Below, in pieces: positions 52,361 through 61,226 of a DNA stretch of 64,000 nucleotides; position 1 is the first letter of the stretch; each line of letters begins with the position of its first letter. The position numbers were made by a program, and so were the translations under genes. Where the stretch lies: assembly GCF_003751085.1 (NCBI RefSeq), contig NZ_RJJY01000002.1:1364001-1428000 (forward strand), read 5' to 3'. The notes beneath the pieces were generated by a model. The model was not told where the DNA came from, did no database searches, and was given only the letters and a program-made list of their open reading frames with translations. Source of the DNA: Micromonospora sp. Llam0. Lineage in GTDB: Bacteria > Actinomycetota > Actinomycetes > Mycobacteriales > Micromonosporaceae.

Positions 52361-53574
52361 CCGAACAGGTCGACGTCGTCGTGCTGGGTATGGGCCCGGG
52401 CGGTGAGGAGGTCGCCGGCCGCCTCGCCGAGGCCGGCCTGACGGTGGTCGGCGTCGAGGTGAACCTGCTGGGCGGGGAGTGCCCGTACTGGGGGTGCGTG
52501 CCGAGCAAGATGATGATCCGCGCCGCCGGTCTGCTGGCCGAGGCCCGTCGGGTCGACGGGATGGCCGGACACGCCGACGTGCACCCGGACTGGGCGCCGG
52601 TCGCGGCGCGGATCCGCGACGAGGCCGCCGACGATTGGAACGACCAGGTCGCGGTGGACCGGTTCGTCGGCAAGGGCGGCCGGTTCGTCCGCGGCCGGGG
52701 CCGGCTGGGCGGACCCGGCCGGGTCACCGTCGGGGACACCGTGTTCGAGGCGTCCCGGGCGGTGGTGGTGGCCACCGGCACCGCGCCGGCGATACCGCCG
52801 ATCGGCGGCCTGGCCGGCACCCGCTATTGGACCAACCGCGAAGCGGTCGAGGCCAGGACCCTGCCCGGGTCGCTGATCGCGCTCGGCGGCGGCGCCGTCG
52901 GCCTGGAGTTGGCGCAGGTGTACGCCCGGTTCGGCGTCACCGTGACGGTGATCGAGGCCCTGGATCGGCTCCTCGCCGGCGAGGAACCCGAATCGTCGGC
53001 GCTCGCCCGCGACGCGCTGACCCGCGACGGCATCACCGTGCACACCGGCACGTCAGCCGTCGACGTCGGCCACGGCGGCGAACGGTTCACCCTCACCCTC
53101 GACACCGGCGGCCAGGTGAGCGGAGAGGCGCTGCTGGTCGCCACCGGCCGCCGCGCCGACCTGGTCGCGCTCGGCGTCGACACCGTCGGGCTCGACCCGA
53201 CCGCGACGGCGATCGCCGTTGACGAGCGGATGCGCGCCGGCGACAGGCTGTGGGCGGTCGGCGACGTCACCGGACAGGGCGCGTTCACCCATGTCGCGAT
53301 ACACCAGGCCGGCATCGCGGTGCGTGACATCCTCGGCGAACCCGGCCGGCCGGCGGACTACCGGGCACTGCCGCGGGTGACGTTCACCGACCCGGAGATC
53401 GGCGCGGTCGGGCTGACCGAGGCCCAGGCCCGCCAGCAGGGTCTCGCCGTCGCCGCAGGGGTGGCGTGGGTGCCGTCGTCGGCGCGGGGCTGGATCCACA
53501 AGGCCGGCAACGACGGGTACGCCTACCCGACCTTCCACCGGGCGATCGAAGACGCCCTGCGCGCCCTGCCCTAA
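52357..53574 (+). CDS. FAD disulfide oxidoreductase with an internal deletion
   Basis: This 405-aa protein starts at GTG 52357. It has Cys42/Cys47 (GGECPYWGCVPSKMM), FAD and NAD motifs (VVVLGMGPGGEEVAGRLAEA; LIALGGGAVGLELAQVYARF) and AVGDVTG. In the dimerisation domain the chain jumps from GWIHKAGNDG straight to YAYPTFHRAIEDAL; about 40-50 residues usual for the family are missing while the frame is kept. The His-Glu end (PTFHRAIEDA) remains. The enzyme may be unable to dimerise properly, or may have an altered partner. Confidence 0.8.
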   Translation: MTEQVDVVVLGMGPGGEEVAGRLAEAGLTVVGVEVNLLGGECPYWGCVPSKMMIRAAGLLAEARRVDGMAGHADVHPDWAPVAARIRDEAADDWNDQVAVDRFVGKGGRFVRGRGRLGGPGRVTVGDTVFEASRAVVVATGTAPAIPPIGGLAGTRYWTNREAVEARTLPGSLIALGGGAVGLELAQVYARFGVTVTVIEALDRLLAGEEPESSALARDALTRDGITVHTGTSAVDVGHGGERFTLTLDTGGQVSGEALLVATGRRADLVALGVDTVGLDPTATAIAVDERMRAGDRLWAVGDVTGQGAFTHVAIHQAGIAVRDILGEPGRPADYRALPRVTFTDPEIGAVGLTEAQARQQGLAVAAGVAWVPSSARGWIHKAGNDGYAYPTFHRAIEDALRALP

Positions 53575-53680
53575 CGCCGAGCCGGGCAGAACAGTCCTGC
53601 GCGATCAGCGACGGTTTGACCCAGCAGCAGCGGGCCAACCGGACAAGAACCAACCGCCGCAATGTGAGGAGCACGCGCCG

Positions 53681-55318
53681 ATGACCGCTGTCGAACCCGT
53701 CCCCGTCCCTACTGGCGAGGGCTCGCCGCCGCGTAAGCGGGACCGTGACGAGGTTTTCGTCGAGTACACCAAGTCGATCTGCCCGGTGTGCAAGGTGGTG
53801 GTCGACGCCCAGGTCAACATCCGCGACGGCAAGGTGTACCTGCGCAAACGCTGCCGCGAGCACGGCACGTTCGAGGCCCTCGTATACGGCGACGCGCAGA
53901 TGTACCTCGACAGCACCCGGTTCAACAAACCCGGCACCATCCCGCTGACCTTCCAGACCGAGGTCAAGGACGGTTGCCCGTCGGACTGCGGGCTGTGCCC
54001 GGAGCACAAGCAGCATGCCTGCCTGGGCATCATCGAGGTCAACACGGGCTGCAACCTGGACTGCCCGATCTGCTTCGCCGACTCCGGCCACCAACCCGAC
54101 GGCTACTCCATCACCCTCGAACAGTGCGAACGCATGCTCGACACCTTCGTCGCGTCGGAGGGTGAGGCCGAGGTGGTGATGTTCTCCGGCGGCGAACCCA
54201 CCATCCACAAACAGATCCTCGCGTTCATCGACGCCGCCCAGGCCCGCCCGATCAAGGCGGTCAACCTCAACACCAACGGCATCCGCCTGGCCTCGGACAA
54301 GCGCTTCGTCGCCGCCCTCGGCCAGCGGAACAGGCCGGGCCGGGCGGTCAACATCTACCTGCAGTTCGACGGCCTCGACGAGCGCACCCACCGCGCCATC
54401 CGCGGCCGGGACCTGCGCGAGATCAAACAGAAGGCCCTCGACAACTGCGCCGCGGCCGGGCTGACCGTCACCCTGGTCGCCGCGGTAGAGCGTGGCCTCA
54501 ACGACCACGAGCTCGGCGCGATCATCGAATACGGGCTGGCGCACCCCGCGGTACGGTCGGTGTCGTTCCAGCCGGTCACCCACTCCGGCCGGCACGTCGA
54601 GTTCGACCCGCTCACCCGGCTGACCAACTCCGACATCATCCACGGCATCGCCGCGCAACGCCCCGACTGGTTTCAGCCGAAAGACTTCTTCCCGGTGCCG
54701 TGCTGCTTCCCGACCTGCCGCTCGATCACCTATCTGCTGTCCGAGGGCACCCCCGGACAGCCCGACTTCGCGGTGGTGCCGATCCCGCGGCTGCTCAACG
54801 TCGAGGACTACCTCGACTACGTCTCCAACCGGGTCGTACCAGACTACGCCGTCCGCGAGGCCCTGGAAAAACTGTGGTCCGCGTCGGCGTTCATGGGCAC
54901 CGACACCACGACCGACCGGCTCACCCGGGCCGCCGCCGCCCTGGACTGCGCCGACGCCTGCGGCATCAACCTGCCCGAGGCCGTCGCGAACCTCACCGAC
55001 CGTGCCTTCATGATCGTCATCCAGGACTTCCAGGACCCGTACACCCTCAACGTCAAACAGCTCATGAAATGCTGCGTCGAGGAGATCACCCCGGACGGCC
55101 GGCTGATCCCCTTCTGCGCCTACAACTCGGTCGGCTACCGGGAACAGGTCCGCGAAGCCATGTCCGGCGTGCCGGTCGCCGACGTGGTGCCCAACGCGGC
55201 GCCGCTGCAAACGGTCCTGACCGACTCGCCGTACGGGTCGAAGATCGCCGCCACCGGCCACGGTGACCGGGCCGCGATCGCCCCGGACACCACCAACGTG
55301 GGAAGGCGGATCCGGTGA
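53681..55318 (+). CDS. Radical SAM enzyme of the Tes/MJ0619-like family
   Basis: This 545-aa protein has the radical SAM cluster Cys124-x3-Cys128-x2-Cys131 (NTGCNLDCPICFADSGHQ). Further Cys motifs occur before it (SICPVCKVVVDA, CREHG, GCPSDCGLCPEHKQHAC) and late in the chain (CCFPTCRS, KQLMKCCVEE). This pattern resembles archaeal tetraether lipid synthase and related MJ0619 proteins, as I recall them, which carry extra FeS or metal sites. The start is ATG 53681. It is coupled to an ArsM-like methyltransferase. It may modify a lipid or a metalloid compound; the substrate is unproven. Confidence 0.8.
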   Translation: MTAVEPVPVPTGEGSPPRKRDRDEVFVEYTKSICPVCKVVVDAQVNIRDGKVYLRKRCREHGTFEALVYGDAQMYLDSTRFNKPGTIPLTFQTEVKDGCPSDCGLCPEHKQHACLGIIEVNTGCNLDCPICFADSGHQPDGYSITLEQCERMLDTFVASEGEAEVVMFSGGEPTIHKQILAFIDAAQARPIKAVNLNTNGIRLASDKRFVAALGQRNRPGRAVNIYLQFDGLDERTHRAIRGRDLREIKQKALDNCAAAGLTVTLVAAVERGLNDHELGAIIEYGLAHPAVRSVSFQPVTHSGRHVEFDPLTRLTNSDIIHGIAAQRPDWFQPKDFFPVPCCFPTCRSITYLLSEGTPGQPDFAVVPIPRLLNVEDYLDYVSNRVVPDYAVREALEKLWSASAFMGTDTTTDRLTRAAAALDCADACGINLPEAVANLTDRAFMIVIQDFQDPYTLNVKQLMKCCVEEITPDGRLIPFCAYNSVGYREQVREAMSGVPVADVVPNAAPLQTVLTDSPYGSKIAATGHGDRAAIAPDTTNVGRRIR

Positions 55319-56127
55319 CCGAACCCACCCGAACCACACCACAGGCGCAGGAGGCGAAGGCGTGCTGCGCCGCCACGTACGGCTCCGACGTGGTGGCGCT
55401 GCTGCTCGGCGGCTCCTACCACCCCGGCGGTCTCGGGCTCACCCGCCGGCTGGCCGACCGGCTCGACCTGCGCCCCGGCCAGCACGTGCTGGACGTGGCC
55501 AGCGGCCGAGGCGCCACCGCGCTGCTGCTGGCCCGCGAACACGGCGCGACGGTGACCGGGGTGGACCTGTCGACCGCCAACATCGCCCTCGCCACCGGCG
55601 CGGCCCAGGCCGCCAGCCTCGCCGCGCAGGTCACCTTCCGGACCGGCGACGCCGAACACCTCCCCGTCGACACCGGCGGGTTCGACGCGGCGGTGTGCGA
55701 GTGCGCCTTCTGCACCTTCCCCGACAAGCCGACCGCCGCCAACGAACTGGCCCGTGTCCTGCGGCCGGGTGGGCGGCTGGGCATCACCGACGTCACCGTC
55801 GACCCCGACCGGCTGCCCGCCGAGCTGACCGGGCTCGGCGCCTGGATCGCCTGCGTCGCCGACGCCCGCCCCCTGCCCGAGTACACCGCCCTGCTGACCG
55901 CCGCCGGGCTGCGGGTCACCCACACCGAACGCCACGACGCCGCGATGCTGGCGATGATCGACCAGATCGAGGCCCGGCTCAGCCTGGTCCGGATGACCGC
56001 CCGGGCCCGGGCCGAAGCCCTCGGCCTGGACTTCGACCGCGCCCCCGCCGTGCTCTCCGCCGCCCGCGCGGCCATCACCGACGGCGTCCTCGGCTACGCC
56101 CTGCTCACCGCTCAGAAACCGGAATGA
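55315..56127 (+). CDS. ArsM-like SAM-dependent methyltransferase
   Basis: This 270-aa protein starts at GTG 55315 (GTGA overlap with the radical SAM gene). The N-terminus has a Cys pair (EAKACCAATYGSDVVALLLG) followed by YHPGGLGLTRRLAD. The SAM motif is QHVLDVASGRGATALLLARE, and a third Cys pair region is ECAFCTFPDKP. Paired Cys of this kind are typical of arsenite-type methyltransferases, but the exact ArsM Cys set is not seen. It probably methylates a soft metal(loid) or the radical SAM product. Confidence 0.75.
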   Translation: MTEPTRTTPQAQEAKACCAATYGSDVVALLLGGSYHPGGLGLTRRLADRLDLRPGQHVLDVASGRGATALLLAREHGATVTGVDLSTANIALATGAAQAASLAAQVTFRTGDAEHLPVDTGGFDAAVCECAFCTFPDKPTAANELARVLRPGGRLGITDVTVDPDRLPAELTGLGAWIACVADARPLPEYTALLTAAGLRVTHTERHDAAMLAMIDQIEARLSLVRMTARARAEALGLDFDRAPAVLSAARAAITDGVLGYALLTAQKPE

Positions 56128-56258
56128 GACGGCCGCGCCTGCCCGGGCGGCGGTCATCGGCGACCTACGCACCGTACCCTGGGCGACGTCACCCCGGGCG
56201 AACCGTGACACCGCTGGTCACCGCAACTGTCCACCTCGCCGATGTGAAGGGCTGACCC

Positions 56259-56514
56259 GTGGCTGACTACGACCTTGTCGTCATCGGCGGCGGGGCCGCC
56301 GGACTCGGCGCGGCCCGCGCCGCCGCCCGAGCCCGGGCACGGGTGCTGCTGGTATCCGATGGGCCGCCGGGCGGGGACTGCACCTTCACCGGCTGTGTGC
56401 CGTCGAAAACCTTGATCGAGGCCGCCGCCCACGCGGTGCCGTACCCGGCCGCCGCGCAACGGGTCCGCGACGCCGTCGCCACCATCGCCGCCACCGAAAC
56501 CCCGGAAAAGTTCC
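56259..56514 (+). pseudogene. FAD disulfide oxidoreductase, N-terminal part cut by IS110
   Basis: GTG 56259 opens MADYDLVVIGGGAAGLGAAR with the FAD motif and the redox pair GGDCTFTGCVPSKTLIEA. The frame is cut after ETPEKF at 56514 by the IS110 element. The rest of the gene resumes in frame at 58068 (RAEGIDVV when rejoined). Before insertion it was a complete enzyme like that at 17261. Confidence 0.85.
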
Positions 56515-56732
56515 CTCGCTGCTCTTTGAGCGGGCCCGTTCCGGGCTGAAAATGATCGCGGCCGCTCGCTGACGCCGTGTGCGCTTGGTCTTCGAGGCCG
56601 TGGAAAAGTCGGGTGTGGGGAGCTGCGACATGGGCCCTTCAATGTTGCTTCGAGCACGCGGATCAGCTTCGCTTTCGACTCCAGCAGCTCCCGCGGGCGG
56701 CCATCCTGTGACCGACTGGGTGGAAGGACCGG
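56515..56732 (+). ncRNA. Possible bridge (seek) RNA region of the IS110 element
   Basis: In IS110-type elements the non-coding end upstream of the transposase encodes a guide RNA with loops that pair with target and donor DNA. Here 218 bp without a good ORF fill that place. No structure was computed, so this is assigned by position only. Confidence 0.4.
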
Positions 56733-57986
56733 GTGTTGGAGTCAAGTCAGGACAACGAGGAGATCATCGAGCGGATCGCGGCGCTCGACATTGGCAAGGC
56801 CGAGCTGGTGTGTTGCGTGCGGATCCCGGGCCAGGGACCTGGAGGGCGGCGACGGCAGGAGGTGTCGACCTACTCCACGATGACCCGGTCGTTGCTGACG
56901 ATGGCCGACCGGCTGCGGGAACTGGGCGTGACCCGGGTCGTGATGGAATCGACCTCGGACTACTGGAAGCCGGTGTTCTACCTGCTCGAAGCAGCCGGCG
57001 TCGACGCATGGCTGGTTAACGCCAAGGACGTGAAGCATCTACCCGGACGTCCGAAGACCGACCGGCTCGACGCGGTCTGGCTGTGCAAGGTCGCCGAACG
57101 GCAGATGATCCGGCCGAGCTTCGTACCGCCGGCGCCGATCCGCACTCGCTATCGGGTCGATCTGATTGCCGCCCGGACCGCCGAACGCAGCCGGGTCGAG
57201 AAGCTGCTCGAGGATGCCCAGATCAAGCTGAGCGTGGTGGCCAGCGACATCTTCGGAACCTCCGGACGGGAGATGATGGCCGCGCTGATCGCCGGGCAGC
57301 GCGACCCGAAGATCCTGGCGCAGATGGCCCGCAGTCGGCTACGCGCGAAGATCACCCAGCTGGAGGACGCGTTCGTCGGCCGGTTCAGCGAGCATCACGG
57401 GTTCCTGCTCACCAGGATGCTGGCCCGCATCGACGCGATCACCGCGGACATCGCCGAGGTGAACCAACGTATCGAACAGCAGATCGGTCCCTTCGGTGAT
57501 GTCGCGCGTCGTCTGGACGAGATCCCCGGCGTTGGTCCGGCCACCGCTCACGTGATCATCGCCGAGGTCGGCGTCGACATGAGCAGGTTCCCCACCCCGG
57601 CCCATCTCGCATCGTGGGCGCGCTTCGCTCCAGGAGTCAAGGAATCGGCCGGCAAGAGCAAGGGCTCCGGCTCCACCGGCCACGGTAACTCCTACCTGGC
57701 CAGAGTCCTGGGCGAGGCGGCCGTCGCCGCCGGTAAGACCGACACCTTCCTCGGCGAACGCTATCGGCGCATCGCCCGACGCCGCGGCAACAGACGCGCC
57801 ATCGTCGCTGTCGGCCGCTCCATCCTGACCATCGTCTGGCACCTGCTCCGCGACCCGGCAACCCACTTCAACGACATCGGCTCCGGGTTCTACGACACCC
57901 GCGTCAACCCCGAACGCCGCAAACGCAACCACATCCGCCAACTCGAAGCCCTCGGCTACACCGTCACCCTCGCCCCAGCCGCCTGA
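56733..57986 (+). CDS. IS110-family transposase (DEDD recombinase)
   Basis: This 417-aa protein appears intact. The N-terminal RuvC-like residues are visible (Asp in RIAALDIGKAELVCC, Glu in VVMESTSDYWKPV, the Asp pair in PKTDRLDAVWL). The C-terminal Tnp_20 domain contains LDEIPGVGPATAHVIIAEVG and the Ser-rich catalytic region ESAGKSKGSGSTGHGNSYL. The true start may be the GTG or ATG near 56733. Confidence 0.9.
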   Translation: MLESSQDNEEIIERIAALDIGKAELVCCVRIPGQGPGGRRRQEVSTYSTMTRSLLTMADRLRELGVTRVVMESTSDYWKPVFYLLEAAGVDAWLVNAKDVKHLPGRPKTDRLDAVWLCKVAERQMIRPSFVPPAPIRTRYRVDLIAARTAERSRVEKLLEDAQIKLSVVASDIFGTSGREMMAALIAGQRDPKILAQMARSRLRAKITQLEDAFVGRFSEHHGFLLTRMLARIDAITADIAEVNQRIEQQIGPFGDVARRLDEIPGVGPATAHVIIAEVGVDMSRFPTPAHLASWARFAPGVKESAGKSKGSGSTGHGNSYLARVLGEAAVAAGKTDTFLGERYRRIARRRGNRRAIVAVGRSILTIVWHLLRDPATHFNDIGSGFYDTRVNPERRKRNHIRQLEALGYTVTLAPAA

Positions 57987-58067
57987 CCGACCCAGATCAA
58001 GAACCCGTCCCGGCTCCGCCGGGACGCTGCCGCCTGCCCACTCACCGTCCATTTTCGGATCAGCTAC

Positions 58068-59182
58068 GGGCGGAGGGCATCGACGTGGTGCTCGGCCGCG
58101 CCCGGTTCACCGCCTCCACCCGGATCGAGATCGACGGGCAGAACATCACCGGGCGCAGGTTCGTCATCGCCACCGGCGCCGCCCCGCTCATCCCACCGAT
58201 CCCGGGACTGACACAGGTGCCGTACCTGACCAACGAGACCGTCTTCGACCTGTCCGAGCCGCCGGACTCCCTGGCCGTGCTGGGCGGCGGCGCGATCGGC
58301 TGCGAACTGGCCCAGGCGTTCGCCCGGTTCGGCACCCGGGTCACCGTCGTAGAGGCCCTGGACCGGCTCCTGGCCAAGGAAGAACCGGAAGCCTCGGCCG
58401 TCATCACCGACGTGTTCGGCCGGGACGGCATCGACGTGCGCGTCGGGTGCCGGGTCGACGAGATCGCCACCGACCCGGGCGGTGGGGTGCGGCTGGCACT
58501 GGGCGACGGCGCCACCGTCGCCGTGCAGCGGCTGCTGGTCGCGGTCGGGCGTACCCCGGTCACCGACGGCCTCGACCTGCCGGCCGCGGGCGTGGCCGTG
58601 GACGAGCGCGGCTACATCGCGACCGACGACCACCTGGCCACCACAGCGCAGGGCGTCTACGCGGCCGGGGATGTCACCGGGCGGATGCCGTTCACCCATG
58701 CCGCCTTCGCGATGGGCCGCCTGGCCGCCGGCAACGCCCTCACCCGTCGTGGCCGCAGGCGCCGCTACGACCCGGCCGCCACCCCCTGGGTCACCTTCAC
58801 CGACCCGGAAGTCGCCCGAGTCGGGCTGACCGAAGCCCGAGCCGCCGCCCACCGCGGACGGGTGGCATCACTGCCGATAGCCGACATGGACCGCGCCATC
58901 GCCGCCGACCGCACCGACGGCTTCGTCAAGCTGCTCGCCGGGCCCCGCCCGCTGCTTCGCAACCTCGGCGGCGGGCGGATCCTCGGCGCCACCATCGTCG
59001 CCGCCCGCGCCGGGGAGATGATCCACGAACCGGCCCTGGCCATGGCCACCCGGATGTTCACCGGCCGGCTCGCCGCCACCACCCACGCCTATCCCACCTG
59101 GTCCTACGCGGTGCAACTCGCAGCCGCCCAGTTCTTCATGCCCGTCAACGGCCGGCAGGCCCGCCCAGCCCGCCAGCAGTAA
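58068..59182 (+). pseudogene. FAD disulfide oxidoreductase, C-terminal part after IS110
   Basis: It continues the gene begun at 56259: AEGIDVVLGRARFTASTRIE, the NAD motif LAVLGGGAIGCELAQAFARF, the second FAD motif GVYAAGDVTGRMPF, and the end of the dimerisation domain (THAYPTWSYAVQ). The total would be about 457 aa. It is closest in style to the enzyme at 17261 (the same HAYPT end). It is untranslated unless an internal start such as GTG 58085 is used. Confidence 0.85.
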
Positions 59183-59305
59183 CCGGACCAGTCCCGACCA
59201 GCGCGAGGGCGGGCCGCGGCACTGCACAACGCCAGCACGGTTGTTCGGGGTGTGCCCCACCGCGTGCATCTCGCCGCTGGCATCGACCCGGTCCGGGTCC
59301 AGCCA

Positions 59306-59536
59306 TCACACCTCCGGCTCCGCCAGATGCGACAGCAGCCCGTACCGGTAGGCGGCCACCACGTACGCCGCGCTCGCCAGCAGCGTCGAACCGACCACCA
59401 GCGCCGCCGCACCACCGTCGAGGAGCCCAGCCGCAACGTGTCGCTGACCCGCACCGCCGCCCGGCTCGGAGCCGCCCACGCCGCACGGCCTCGGCCGGAC
59501 CCGCTCCGCCCGCGCTCTCGTGTACGTCCGAGTCAT
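59306..59536 (-). CDS. Small single-span membrane protein (76 aa)
   Basis: A very strong ribosome-binding site (GGAGGAGGTGACC) lies directly before ATG 59536. The protein has a basic N-terminus (MTRTYTRARAERVRPRP), a Gly-rich linker and one membrane helix (ALVVGSTLLASAAYVVAAYR). It is divergent from the membrane protein at 59692. Function unknown. Confidence 0.55.
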   Translation of the reverse strand: MTRTYTRARAERVRPRPCGVGGSEPGGGAGQRHVAAGLLDGGAAALVVGSTLLASAAYVVAAYRYGLLSHLAEPEV

Positions 59537-59691
59537 GGTCACCTCCTCCATCCGTGTCTCGCCCAGCTGACTAACCGCAGAGACGCACTTTCCCCCGCGC
59601 TGAGGTCGCGTTGTGTGTGCCCGCTCACCGACGCCGTAGCCCCGCGACACCTACCGTCACCGGCAGATTCCCAAGTTGCGAGGAGGAAACG

Positions 59692-60138
59692 ATGACAACC
59701 GCAAGCACCTCGCCGGCCATCACCGCGCTGCCCACCCGCCTGGTCGCCGGCGTCGCCGGTGGCCTGGCCGGAGGCGTGATGTTCGGCATCCTGATGCAGA
59801 TGATGAACATGATCGGCATGGTCGCCATGCTCGTCGGCAGCGACACCGCAGCCGTCGGCTGGCTGGTCCACCTCGCCATCTCGGCGTTCATCGGCGCCAC
59901 CTACGCGCTGCTGTTCGCCCACTGGGCCACCGGCCTCGCGCCCGCCGCCCTGCTCGGCATGGGCTACGGAATCGTGTGGTGGGTGCTCGGCGCGCTGCTG
60001 CTCATGCCCGCCACACTCGGCATGCCCACCTTCACGTTCAACAACACCGCCTGGCAGTCGTTGATGGGCCACCTCATCTACGGCCTCGTCCTCGGAATCG
60101 TCTACGCGCTCCTGCGGCCCCGGCTGCGGCACTCCTGA
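59692..60138 (+). CDS. Four-span membrane protein (148 aa), unknown
   Basis: GAGGAGGAAAC precedes ATG 59692. Four hydrophobic segments are visible (LVAGVAGGLAGGVMFGILMQ at residues 17-36; VGWLVHLAISAFIGATYALL; GMGYGIVWWVLGALLLMPAT; LMGHLIYGLVLGIVYALL). Conserved His, Asn and Trp residues near the membrane edge could bind a cofactor. It lies 13 bases upstream of the CRP-type gene, probably in the same transcript. Confidence 0.7.
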   Translation: MTTASTSPAITALPTRLVAGVAGGLAGGVMFGILMQMMNMIGMVAMLVGSDTAAVGWLVHLAISAFIGATYALLFAHWATGLAPAALLGMGYGIVWWVLGALLLMPATLGMPTFTFNNTAWQSLMGHLIYGLVLGIVYALLRPRLRHS

Positions 60139-60151
60139 CCCGCCGACGACC

Positions 60152-61075
60152 ATGGCCGTCCACCCCGGCGCCGCCGCCGCGTGGCTCGCCGCCCCCGGGC
60201 CCCGGCGGCCGGCCGCCGCCGCCCTTCACCCCGGCACGCCGGCCCAGACCGGCACCAGCACCGACGTGGCGTCGTATTGTCTGGTCGACGGGCTCGACGC
60301 CCTGTACCAACCCGCCTGGGGCACGGCACCGCCACCATGGGCACCCGGGCGACGCGAGGAGGCCGCACACGTGGAACGCATCGCGGCCGGTTTCGACCGC
60401 ACCTACTGCCTGTCCGAGGTCGACATCTTCACCGACCTGTCGGCCACGGAACTGGACGCCATCGCCGCCATGACGCCGATGAAGACCTACGCCGTCGGCG
60501 AACTGCTGTATTCGCCGCACAACCCGGTCGAAACCCTGTTCATCCTCAAACAAGGCCGGGTACGCATCTTCCGCGTCGCCGCCGACGGCCGCGCCCTGAC
60601 CACCGCCCTGATCACCCCCGGCACGATCTTCGGCGAGATGGTCCTGCTCGGCCAGCACATGTACGACAACTACGCCGAAGCCCTCGACGAAGCCGTCGTC
60701 TGTGTCCTCGACCGCTCCTGCGTCCAGCAGCATCTACTGTCGGATTCGTGCATCGCCACCCGCATCACCGAAATCCTCGGCCAACGCCTCATCGAGATGG
60801 AACGCCGCCTGTCCGACACCGTATTCAAGTCCGTACCCCAACGCGTCGCCGGCACCCTGGCCACCCTCGCCGGCCAGCAACGCCGCCTCGGCGTCGGCCC
60901 CCGCACCGCCCAGGTCGCCCTCACCCACGAACAACTCGCCGCCCTCGTCGGCACCTCCCGCGAAACCGCCACCAAGACCCTCGGCGAACTCGCCGACCGC
61001 GGCTTGATCCGACTCGGCCGAGGCAAGATCACCATCCTCGATCCGGTCGGCGTCGCCGCGGAAGCAGGAGACTGA
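60152..61075 (+). CDS. CRP/FNR-family transcriptional regulator, copy B
   Basis: This 307-aa paralogue of 37935-38741 keeps its conserved N-terminal block (ASYCLVDGLDALYQPAWG; APPPWAPGRREE; TYCLSEVDIFTDLS), with Cys residues in the same places. It has a cNMP-type domain (VGELLYSPHNPVETLFILKQ) and a winged helix (LTHEQLAALVGTSRETATKT). The first 45 residues from ATG 60152 are Ala/Pro-rich, so the true start may be later. Directly after the stop comes the inverted repeat with a CcdA tail. Confidence 0.85.
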   Translation: MAVHPGAAAAWLAAPGPRRPAAAALHPGTPAQTGTSTDVASYCLVDGLDALYQPAWGTAPPPWAPGRREEAAHVERIAAGFDRTYCLSEVDIFTDLSATELDAIAAMTPMKTYAVGELLYSPHNPVETLFILKQGRVRIFRVAADGRALTTALITPGTIFGEMVLLGQHMYDNYAEALDEAVVCVLDRSCVQQHLLSDSCIATRITEILGQRLIEMERRLSDTVFKSVPQRVAGTLATLAGQQRRLGVGPRTAQVALTHEQLAALVGTSRETATKTLGELADRGLIRLGRGKITILDPVGVAAEAGD

Positions 61076-61085
61076 CCGCCTCAAG

Positions 61086-61226
61086 GCGCTGGTCGCGCTG
61101 CTCGCCGTGGCCGGCGTGCTCTGGTGGGGACGACGTCCGGACGGTCGGTTCCCGACACGCTCTGGCACCCGACCGGCGGCTGCCGATGACGGGACCGAGG
61201 TCCCGGTCCGCGGGTCAGGACCGTAG
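61086..61226 (+). pseudogene. C-terminal tail of a CcdA gene
   Basis: The codons ALVALLAVAGVLWWGRRPDG and RFPTRSGTRPAAADDGTEVP match the end of CcdA copy A, with one residue change. The upstream part of the gene is absent; the fragment begins ten bases after the CRP stop. It marks where the duplication was joined. Confidence 0.8.

Larger units (their letters stand above)
56515..58067 (+). mobile_element. IS110-family element
   Basis: About 1553 bp are inserted between TTCC (56511-56514) and GGGCGGAGG (58068). Removing them restores the FAD-reductase reading frame (EKFRAEGIDVV). There are no terminal inverted repeats, as is normal for IS110. The transposase is preceded by a 218-bp non-coding part. 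The exact ends may shift by one or two bases. Confidence 0.8.
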
